Assembly: GCA_017405115.1 (NCBI GenBank)
Contig: JAFRBA010000010.1
Location: 1-17,654 of the forward strand
DNA from: Kiritimatiellia bacterium
Lineage (GTDB): Bacteria; Verrucomicrobiota; Kiritimatiellia; RFP12; UBA1067
DNA: 17,654 nucleotides
Direction of reading: 5' to 3'
This document shows, piece by piece, positions 1 to 6,119 of this stretch (its first letter is position 1; each line of letters begins with the position of its first letter). Position numbers and translations under genes: made by a program. The notes under the pieces were generated by a model. That model was not told the DNA's origin and made no database searches. It worked only from the letters and a program-made list of their open reading frames with translations.

Positions 1-31
1 ATAGAACTTTCCCAACCCTGTAGGGTTATGC
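1..31 (+). repeat. Left terminal inverted repeat of the insertion sequence
   Basis: This repeat pairs with 1903-1933 in inverted orientation. Two perfect blocks, AACTTTCCCAA (5-15) and GTAGGGTTATGC (20-31), flank four differing bases. Inside this copy, AACCCT (14-19) and AGGGTT (22-27) form a small palindrome that the right copy lacks, so the two ends are not functionally identical by sequence. The repeat may extend to the left beyond the window. Confidence 0.85.
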
Positions 32-43
32 GAAATTGATGCG

Positions 44-67
44 AAAGCCGCCTTCCCGGCGGCTTTT
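44..67 (+). terminator. Rho-independent terminator in the left end of the insertion sequence
   Basis: A perfect 9-bp stem, AAAGCCGCC (44-52) with GGCGGCTTT (58-66), closes a 5-base loop TTCCC and runs into a short T tract. It lies between the left terminal repeat and the transposase promoter, so it would stop transcription entering from outside before it reaches the transposase gene. The stem is partly symmetric, so some leftward action is possible too. Confidence 0.7.
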
Positions 68-99
68 CTGCTGCTTATCCTTTTCTGGCGTTTTTTGAG

Positions 100-171
100 T
101 GTCGATTCTGCCAGCGTCAGGCTTGCGAATTCCCTAGGAAATTCGCAAGCCAAGCCTTCGCGGAATCGACA
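100..171. repeat. Nested palindrome in the left end of the insertion sequence
   Basis: An inner palindrome at 120-151 is 32 bases long with one mismatched pair; its arms start GGCTTGCGAATT and end AATTCGCAAGCC. It sits inside an outer inverted repeat TGTCGATTC (100-108) and GAATCGACA (163-171). The two stems are separated by unpaired 11-base stretches on each side. The whole could form a cruciform in DNA or a long hairpin in RNA. It lies 20 bp before the transposase promoter. Its role is unknown: a transposase-binding site, a block to read-through transcription, or the remnant of a smaller palindromic element are all possible. Confidence 0.75.
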
Positions 172-190
172 TTTTCTCCGATTTACCCCC

Positions 191-219
191 TTGTGCATAA
201 CCTAATTTAATGGTATAAT
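191..219 (+). promoter_or_regulatory. Predicted transposase promoter
   Basis: A -35-like TTGTGC (191-196) is followed after 17 bp by a perfect -10 TATAAT (214-219), which is preceded by TGG and so forms an extended -10. The expected transcription start is near 226. This places the in-frame GTG at 221 upstream of the message and favours the GTG at 251 as the transposase start. Confidence 0.65.
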
Positions 220-250
220 AGTGTTATGCAAAGATGAAAGGGGGCAGCAG

Positions 251-1756
251 GTGGCGATACCACGGGAGATACTGGCGGTCGAAAGGCCGCGAAACACGTT
301 CGTCATCGCGTACGGCAAGGACAAGAGGCTGTACGCGGTGCGCAGGTACATCGGGTGCAGGCGCGAGGGCAAGCGCAACATCCCCATAAAGGGCCCGACG
401 ATCGGGCACATACGCGACGGTAGGTACATCCCGACGGGGGAGGATCCGGCGTTTGCGCCTGCGCCCCAGCCAACCGTGGAGCTGAAGGACTGGGCGAACG
501 CCGCGCTGTGCGACAGGCTCTTCGCCGACATCCTGGACGACCTCAAGGCCGAGTACCCGGCGGACATGGCGCTGAAGATATGGAGCGTGGCCGTCCTCCG
601 GGTCTGCAACAAGGGAGCGAACGACTACGAGCTGAAGGAGATGTACGACGAGAGCTTCCTCTCCGTGCTGCGCCCGGGGGCCGCGCTCTCGAAGAACACC
701 GTCTCGGAGCTGCACAAGGACGTCGGGCGGACGTTCACGCGGATCGTCCGCTTCATGCGCAGGCGGGCCGAGGCCATCGGGGCCGACGCGAGCGTCCTCC
801 TCGACGGCACGCTCAAGTCGAACGAGTCGAAGGTGAACTCCCTCTCCGACTTCTCGCGCAAGGCGAAGACGAAGGGCACGCGCGACATCTCCGTGCTGTA
901 CGCGTTCGACCTCGACCGCATGGAGCCGGTCTGCTCGAAGTGCTACCCCGGCAACATGCTGGACGTCACGGCATACGAGGACTTCATCAGGGAGTGCGGC
1001 GTGAAGCGCGGCGTGCTTGTCGCCGACAAGGGCTTCCCCGAGTCGGCCGCGCACGGCCACATCTCGGCGAACCCGGACCTCCACCACCTCAACCCGATCA
1101 GGCGCAACGCGACGTTCATCAGGACGCATCGGATGCTGGAGTTCGAGGGCGTCCTCCCCGACCGCGACGGCGTGTCCTTCAAGAAGGCGAAGGCCAGCGG
1201 GAAGGACAAGTGGCTCTACTCGTTCCGGGACTCGGCGAGGGCGGCGGCAGAGGAGCGCGGCTGGCTTGCGAAGGCGAAGAAGGATGGTGTCTACGACCAC
1301 GCCGAGTTCGAGGAGTCGCGGAAATCGTTCGGCACGATCGTCCTCGAGTGCGACCTAGACCTCGACCCCGGGAAGGTGTACAAGATGTACGAGGAGCGGT
1401 GGGAGATCGAGATCGTCATGCGCTACTACAAGTCGGCCTGCGAGTTCGACGAGACGCGCGTGCACGGCGACTACTCCGTCATCGGCAGCGAGTTCTGCGA
1501 CTTCCTCGCGAGCGTGCTGACGTTCCGCCTCATCAAGGCGTTCGACAAGGCGGGGCTGCTGAAGAAGATGAACTACTCGCGCATCATGTCACTTCTGAAA
1601 CGGGCGAAGAAGGTGCGTGTGGGCGAAGATGGCGACTGGAGGCTCGTCAGGGTCAATCCGAAGCTGGAGAAGATGCTCGGGGCGCTCGGTCTCATGCCGG
1701 CGGCGGACGCGATGCCGAAGCGGAAACCCGGCAGGCCACGAAAGTTGCAGAAATAG
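251..1756 (+). CDS. DDE transposase, IS4 superfamily (possibly IS1634-like)
   Basis: This enzyme would cut and join the ends of the surrounding insertion sequence. It is 501 residues from the start chosen here. The acid triad is visible: D185 in LLDGT, D259 in ADKGF and E387 within a textbook YREK signature (Y380, R383, E387, K394 with the exact 2-3-6 spacing), as in Pfam DDE_Tnp_1 proteins. The C-terminus, KRKPGRPRK at about 490-498, resembles an AT-hook and may help DNA binding. GTG at 251 is preferred because AGGGGG lies about 8 bases upstream and the predicted promoter starts transcription near 226; an in-frame GTG at 221 would add 10 residues but has no visible ribosome site. The frame is intact, so the protein could be active. 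The superfamily call is firm; the family call is tentative. Confidence 0.93.
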   Translation: MAIPREILAVERPRNTFVIAYGKDKRLYAVRRYIGCRREGKRNIPIKGPTIGHIRDGRYIPTGEDPAFAPAPQPTVELKDWANAALCDRLFADILDDLKAEYPADMALKIWSVAVLRVCNKGANDYELKEMYDESFLSVLRPGAALSKNTVSELHKDVGRTFTRIVRFMRRRAEAIGADASVLLDGTLKSNESKVNSLSDFSRKAKTKGTRDISVLYAFDLDRMEPVCSKCYPGNMLDVTAYEDFIRECGVKRGVLVADKGFPESAAHGHISANPDLHHLNPIRRNATFIRTHRMLEFEGVLPDRDGVSFKKAKASGKDKWLYSFRDSARAAAEERGWLAKAKKDGVYDHAEFEESRKSFGTIVLECDLDLDPGKVYKMYEERWEIEIVMRYYKSACEFDETRVHGDYSVIGSEFCDFLASVLTFRLIKAFDKAGLLKKMNYSRIMSLLKRAKKVRVGEDGDWRLVRVNPKLEKMLGALGLMPAADAMPKRKPGRPRKLQK

Positions 1757-1767
1757 CCCCCCCCCCC
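1757..1767 (+). repeat. C11 homopolymer directly after the transposase stop
   Basis: Eleven consecutive C residues follow the TAG stop codon with no gap. Such tracts are prone to slippage in replication and to sequencing error. Because it lies outside the reading frame, a length change would not alter the transposase. Confidence 0.9.
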
Positions 1768-1789
1768 GACTTTTTGCAATTTTGCCCCC

Positions 1790-1818
1790 TTGCGTCGTTT
1801 GGGAGAATATGGTATCAT
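1790..1818 (+). promoter_or_regulatory. Predicted outward-facing promoter at the right end of the insertion sequence
   Basis: TTGCGT (1790-1795), a 17-bp spacer and TATCAT (1813-1818) preceded by TGG form a promoter-like module pointing out of the element. Its layout copies the transposase promoter: both have CCCCCTTG at the -35, a 17-bp spacer and ATGGTAT at the -10. The expected start near 1825 would give a message that crosses the right terminal repeat and reaches the oxidoreductase gene at 1972. Between the element and that gene only 38 bp remain, too little for a separate full promoter. Confidence 0.5.
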
Positions 1819-1902
1819 TCTCTCGTTCTCGCGATGGGATGGCATTGGCTGGGTGGTCGGTGCGGACATCCCGTCATGGCAGGGCAGGGCGTGTGCACGG
1901 GC

Positions 1903-1933
1903 GCATAACCCTACTCAATTGGGAAAGTTGTAT
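1903..1933 (-). repeat. Right terminal inverted repeat of the insertion sequence
   Basis: The reverse complement of this stretch matches the left end at 26 of 31 positions. The next gene begins 39 bases further on, so the element inserted just upstream of a start codon. Confidence 0.85.
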
Positions 1934-1971
1934 TGAAATGAAAAAGCCGTGAGTCTAGATGAGGTGAAGCG

Positions 1972-3876
1972 ATGAAATTCAACAACCGGCTTTTTCTGCC
2001 TGCGCTTGCCGCCGCCGCAATGTGGTGCGGTACGGTGTTTGCGGAGAAGGTCGCCACGAGCCAGGCGCGGATCAAGCCGCCGGATCCGAACGTGATGCGC
2101 ACCGAGTCGAACGCGCCGGTTGTGAAGGAGGCGCGGCTCGAGGCGCAGTTCGTCGTGTGCGGCGGCGGCTTGTCCGGCATCTGCGCAGCGATTGCGGCGG
2201 CGCGGCGCGGAGTCAAGGTTGTGCTTGTCCAGGACCGTCCGATGCTTGGCGGGAACGCCTCGTCCGAGATGCGCATGGGCATAATGGGCGCGGCGGGCGA
2301 CGAGAACAAGGAGGCGGGCATCCTTGAGGAGCTGCAGCTCAGGAACTTCTACTACAACCCGCTCCGCCGCTACACGCTCTGGGACGACGTAATGTACTCT
2401 GCGGTCATCGGGGAGCCGAATATAACACTCCTTCTGAACACGTCCGTGGACGGCGTCGAAATGAAGGGAGGACGGATCGCCGCCGTCAAGGCGTGGAACT
2501 CAAACGCATACACTCGCTACGTAATCGCCGGCGAGCTTTTCGCCGACTGCACGGGCGACGGGATACTGCGACTCTCCGGCGCGAAGTTCAGGCACGGACG
2601 CGAGTTGCCGTCCGAATTCGGCGAGGACTTCCAGCAGGGCGGCGGCGACGGGCGCACGATGGGCAACTCGATTCTGCTCCAGCTGCGCCGGACGAATGAG
2701 GACCATCCGTTCCACGCGCCCGCGTGGGCCTACAAGTTCACCGATGCGGACTTCGTGAACGACGCCCAGCCCAAGGAGAAGGGGAAGCACTATTCATACA
2801 AGCGCCTCTATCCGGACAACAACAACTTCTGGTGGATAGAGTTCGGCGGCAACTTCGACACGATTGGCGACGCGAACGAGATACAGCTTGAGCTGAAGAA
2901 GATCGCCTATGGCGTCTGGGACTACATGAAGAACCATCCCGACGGGCGCTGCCGGGGCTATGACCTCGACTGGATAGGTTCACTTCCGGGGAAGCGCGAG
3001 AGCGTCCGCTTTGTCGGTCCGAGGATGCTCAACCAGCACGACGTGATGAGCGGAGGGCACTTTGAGGACGTCGTTGCGTATGGCGGCTGGACGCTCGACG
3101 ACCACCATCCCGACGCGTTCTGGAAGCACGGGCACCTAAGCGAGCACCATCGCTGCCCGTCGCCGTTCGGAATCCCGTTTGACTGCCTCTACTCCGTCAA
3201 CGTGCCGAACCTGATGTTCGCCGGCCGCGACATATCGGTCACACACATGGCACTTTCGGCTACGCGCGTCATGGCCACGTGCGCGACGATTGGCCAGGCC
3301 GTGGGCACTGCGGCGGCCGTCGCTTTCCGGCATGGAGGAGTAATGCCTGCCGAAGTGCGCGCGCGGCACATCGCAGAACTGCAGGACGACCTCGAGGACG
3401 ATGACTGCATGCTACCGTTCCGCTGGCGCAAGGTGAACGACCTCACGCGCTCTGCGAAGACGGCGAAGGCCAACGAGCCGCTTCGGAGCGGAATCGACCG
3501 CTGGACGTCAAAGGACACCGAGAACGGCGTCTGGGTCGAGCCTGGCGCGGAGACGATGGTCTATGAATGGGACTCGCCGCGGCGGATATCCGCTGTGCGT
3601 CTCGTCTTCGATTCAGTCATGAAGGGCACGACTAAGCGCATGATGAAGCTGGAAGCGGAGCACGACCGTGTCAAGATGCCCGCTCCGCTCGCCAAGGCGT
3701 TCCGCATCGAGGCGCGGATTGGCGGGGAGTGGAAGACCGTCTACGCCGATGGCCTCAACATACTGCGCCTTCGCAAGGTCTCTTTTGATCCTGTCGTCGC
3801 CGACGCCCTGCGCATCGTCGTGGCAGAGGCCTGGGGAGGAGGCAAGGCGCACGTCTTCGCGTTCGACGCGCTCTGA
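1972..3876 (+). CDS. Exported FAD-dependent oxidoreductase with C-terminal jelly-roll-like region
   Basis: This is a 634-residue flavoprotein of the FAD_oxidored type (PF12831-like); substrate unknown. Residues 1-24 are a Sec signal peptide ending in VFA before EK. The FAD-binding Rossmann segment is at about 58-88 with GGGLSG at 64-69, followed by the family-typical GGNASSE at 93-99. ADCTGDG at about 191-197 and a conserved C-terminal FAD segment beginning FAGRD (about 416-450) complete the fold. Residues 505-634 look like a beta-sandwich of the F5/8-type C or galactose-binding kind, which may bind glycan; that is by appearance only. ATG 1972 is preceded by GAGGTG at a good distance. It heads an apparent operon with a second FAD enzyme 41 bp downstream and then GH20. 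An insertion sequence ends 38 bp upstream and has probably replaced the native promoter region. Related proteins are often annotated only as FAD-dependent oxidoreductase. Confidence 0.88.
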   Translation: MKFNNRLFLPALAAAAMWCGTVFAEKVATSQARIKPPDPNVMRTESNAPVVKEARLEAQFVVCGGGLSGICAAIAAARRGVKVVLVQDRPMLGGNASSEMRMGIMGAAGDENKEAGILEELQLRNFYYNPLRRYTLWDDVMYSAVIGEPNITLLLNTSVDGVEMKGGRIAAVKAWNSNAYTRYVIAGELFADCTGDGILRLSGAKFRHGRELPSEFGEDFQQGGGDGRTMGNSILLQLRRTNEDHPFHAPAWAYKFTDADFVNDAQPKEKGKHYSYKRLYPDNNNFWWIEFGGNFDTIGDANEIQLELKKIAYGVWDYMKNHPDGRCRGYDLDWIGSLPGKRESVRFVGPRMLNQHDVMSGGHFEDVVAYGGWTLDDHHPDAFWKHGHLSEHHRCPSPFGIPFDCLYSVNVPNLMFAGRDISVTHMALSATRVMATCATIGQAVGTAAAVAFRHGGVMPAEVRARHIAELQDDLEDDDCMLPFRWRKVNDLTRSAKTAKANEPLRSGIDRWTSKDTENGVWVEPGAETMVYEWDSPRRISAVRLVFDSVMKGTTKRMMKLEAEHDRVKMPAPLAKAFRIEARIGGEWKTVYADGLNILRLRKVSFDPVVADALRIVVAEAWGGGKAHVFAFDAL

Positions 3877-3917
3877 GATAAGGCGGACTTTTCAAGCTTA
3901 CGAAATGGAGATGCGGA

Positions 3918-6089
3918 ATGAATGCAAACAGACGAGATTTCATAAAGGGAGCAGGAGTCTTCGCGGCGTCGCTCGGCGGCGCGGCATCGGCCGCAGATGG
4001 CTGCGGCGCGAAGGCGTGGCATGAGACGGACGTGCTTGTCGTCGGCGGCGGCCCGGCGGGGGTCTGCGCGGCAATAGCCGCAGCGAGGAACGGCGCGAAG
4101 ACGCTCGTCGTCGAGCGCGGCAACTGCCTCGGGGGAATGGCGACGCGCGGGCTTGTCGGGCCTTTCATGACGTGCTACGACAAGTCGGGCAAGACGCAGA
4201 TCATCCGCGGCCTCTTCAACGAGATCGTCGAGCGGCTTGTCGCGCGCGGCGAGGCCATCCACCCTCGCGACTGCATGGGCGGCACGGCGTTCACGAGCTG
4301 GATAAAGGTCGGCCACGACCACTGCACGCCGTTCGAGCCGGAGGGCCTTAAGCTGCTGCTTGACCGGATGTGCTCCGAGGCCGGCGTGAAGGTCCTCTTC
4401 CATGCGGACTTCGCCGAGCCGCTGATGGACGGGACGCGCATCGCCGGGGCGCGGCTCTTCACGAAGGCGGGCATGCGCGACGTGCGCGCGAAGGTGGTTG
4501 TGGACGCAACGGGCGACGGCGACGTGGCGTTCCGCGCGGGCGTTCCGACCGAGTACGGCGACCCGAAGGGCAGGCGCGTGCAGCCGGCCTCGATGTTTTT
4601 CCGCATAGGCAACTGCGACCTGAAGGCGATAACCGCCGACATCGAGGCCAACAAGGACAACTTTTACCGCAAGGATGGCGTCAACTACCGCTCGCTCCAC
4701 TGGCGCGTAGCCGAGGCGCGCGCGGCGGGCGACTGGAACCTCAAGCGCGTTTCGATCGGACTCTTCCGCGGGGTCAAGGAGGACGAATGGTCGATCAACA
4801 CTTCGCGCATAATGGGCGTCGACTCGACCGACCCCGAGAGCTGGAGCTCCGCCGAGTCGGAGGGCCGTGAGCAGGTCGACCAGATATTCCGCTTCTTCAG
4901 GAAGTACGTGCCGGGGTGCCGCGATGCGCGGCTTCTCTGCAGCGGCTCGACCATCGGCGTCAGGGAGTCGCGGCACATCTTCGGCGAGTACCGCCTTACG
5001 GTGGACGACTGCCTTGAAGGGCGCGTGCCGGCGGATTCGATCTTGCTGGCGTCCAACTCCGTCGACGTGCACGGGCGGTTCGGGCCGATGTCCAACCAGT
5101 ACATGACGGTGAAGAACGGAGAATGGTACGGCGTGCCGTACCGATGCCTCGTGCCGCTCAAGGTCGACGGGCTTCTCGTCGCCGGGCGCTGCCTTTCGGC
5201 GGAGTCCGAGGCGGCCGGCGCGGTGCGCGTCATGCCTCCGGTGATGGCCATGGGACAGGCGGCGGGAACTGCGGCGGCTCTGTGCGTGAAGACGGGAGCG
5301 ACGCCGCGGGCCCTCGACACGGGTGCGCTTGTGAGGACTCTGAGGGAGCAGGGCGCGTTTCTCGGCGGGTTGGCTCCGTTCATCGCCAAGCCGGAGGCAT
5401 TCGACCCGAACGGAGGTCACATACAGGGAATCGCGGCCAGCGAGGACGCACTCTATGTGTCGCAGATGACGAGGCTCGTCAAGCTCGACTGGAAAGGCAA
5501 CGTGCTTGCGACGCGCGCGGCGCTTTCCCACACTGGCGACATCGCCTGGCACGACGGAGAGCTCTACGCCGCCGTGGCCGTCTATCCGGAGCGCAAAGAG
5601 GGACGCATACAGGTCTACGACGGGAACCTGAACCTCCTGAGGGAGGCGCCAGTAGACAGGACGATAGACGGCATTGCGTACGCCGATGGAATCCTCTATG
5701 TCGGGATGGGCGCCAAGGAGCAGCCGTCGTCGAAGCCGCACCGCGTGAACGTCCTCGGGCGCTTCGACGCGAAGACGCTCAGGGAGGTTGCGCCGCGCGC
5801 GGAGTTCGACTACGGACATGAGACTAAATACGCCTTCCAGAACATCGTGTTCGACGAAGGGCGCCTTGCCGCGTCGTTCTATGCGGTCGCGGGCTCGCCT
5901 GGCGTCGTGTTCTTCGACAAGGACCTCAGGATACTCGGTACGGTCTCGGAGCGCTGCAACCAGGGCTTCGACGTGCTTCCCGCCGCCATGCGCGGCGCGG
6001 GCGGGCGGTTTGTCCGCGCGAAGACGACGATTGCGAAGTCACCGGATTCCGTCTCCTGCGCGTTTGACGTCGTTGACCTTGAGGTTTGA
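3918..6089 (+). CDS. Tat-exported FAD-dependent oxidoreductase fused to a propeller-like region
   Basis: This 723-residue protein begins with a twin-arginine signal, RRDFIKG at 5-11, then a hydrophobic stretch and an Ala-rich cleavage region near 22-26. Tat export implies that it folds with its FAD before leaving the cytoplasm. The FAD Rossmann segment has GGGPAG at 43-48 and ends near VVER (64-67); VVDATGDGD at about 194-202 and the C-terminal FAD segment VAGRCLSAESEA (421-432) place it in the FAD_oxidored (PF12831-like) family. From about 494 to the end, a second region has repeated short beta-like units such as ALYVSQ, ELYAAV and ILYVGM, resembling beta-propeller blades; about 230 residues would allow only four or five. 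The start ATG has GGAG 7 bases upstream. It sits 41 bp after a related but Sec-type flavoprotein and 30 bp before GH20. The substrate is unknown; a sugar or glycan is plausible from context only. Confidence 0.88.
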   Translation: MNANRRDFIKGAGVFAASLGGAASAADGCGAKAWHETDVLVVGGGPAGVCAAIAAARNGAKTLVVERGNCLGGMATRGLVGPFMTCYDKSGKTQIIRGLFNEIVERLVARGEAIHPRDCMGGTAFTSWIKVGHDHCTPFEPEGLKLLLDRMCSEAGVKVLFHADFAEPLMDGTRIAGARLFTKAGMRDVRAKVVVDATGDGDVAFRAGVPTEYGDPKGRRVQPASMFFRIGNCDLKAITADIEANKDNFYRKDGVNYRSLHWRVAEARAAGDWNLKRVSIGLFRGVKEDEWSINTSRIMGVDSTDPESWSSAESEGREQVDQIFRFFRKYVPGCRDARLLCSGSTIGVRESRHIFGEYRLTVDDCLEGRVPADSILLASNSVDVHGRFGPMSNQYMTVKNGEWYGVPYRCLVPLKVDGLLVAGRCLSAESEAAGAVRVMPPVMAMGQAAGTAAALCVKTGATPRALDTGALVRTLREQGAFLGGLAPFIAKPEAFDPNGGHIQGIAASEDALYVSQMTRLVKLDWKGNVLATRAALSHTGDIAWHDGELYAAVAVYPERKEGRIQVYDGNLNLLREAPVDRTIDGIAYADGILYVGMGAKEQPSSKPHRVNVLGRFDAKTLREVAPRAEFDYGHETKYAFQNIVFDEGRLAASFYAVAGSPGVVFFDKDLRILGTVSERCNQGFDVLPAAMRGAGGRFVRAKTTIAKSPDSVSCAFDVVDLEV

Positions 6090-6119
6090 GATAATAAGGA
6101 CATCATAATAGGAGTTGTC

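Larger units (their letters stand above)
1..1933 (+). mobile_element. Complete IS4-superfamily insertion sequence, possibly IS1634-like
   Basis: The ends match as inverted repeats: positions 1-31 against the reverse complement of 1903-1933 agree at 26 of 31 bases, with one mismatch at base 4 and a block of four at bases 16-19. Between them lies a single DDE transposase gene with an intact catalytic signature. The size of about 1.93 kb, the single long transposase and the YREK motif fit the IS4 superfamily; the IS1634 family is my best guess from size and is not proven. The left noncoding end (about 220 bp) carries a terminator, a large palindrome and the transposase promoter. The right noncoding end (about 175 bp) carries a C tract and a second promoter-like module. 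A target duplication cannot be judged because the left flank is outside the window. The window begins at the end of the repeat, as would happen if a contig broke at a repeated element. Confidence 0.85.

Noticed and set aside
100..171. Integron attC site
   Set aside because: The structure has a palindrome with an internal bubble, but the GTTRRRY and RYYYAAC core sites are missing and no integrase is nearby.
508..1908. A 466-codon open frame on the plus strand in a second frame of the transposase gene
   Set aside because: It is an Arg/Gly/Pro-rich shadow of the transposase frame, which has the catalytic motifs. I saw no evidence of programmed frameshifting.
1834..1908. Small ORF of 24 codons in the right end of the insertion sequence
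   Set aside because: It has no clear ribosome site and no recognisable features, and it runs into the terminal repeat; chance is the simpler explanation.
3741..5819. A 692-codon open frame on the minus strand
   Set aside because: It lies opposite two well-supported flavoprotein genes, is rich in Arg, His and Val as expected for the complement of GC-rich coding DNA, and has no recognisable domain.
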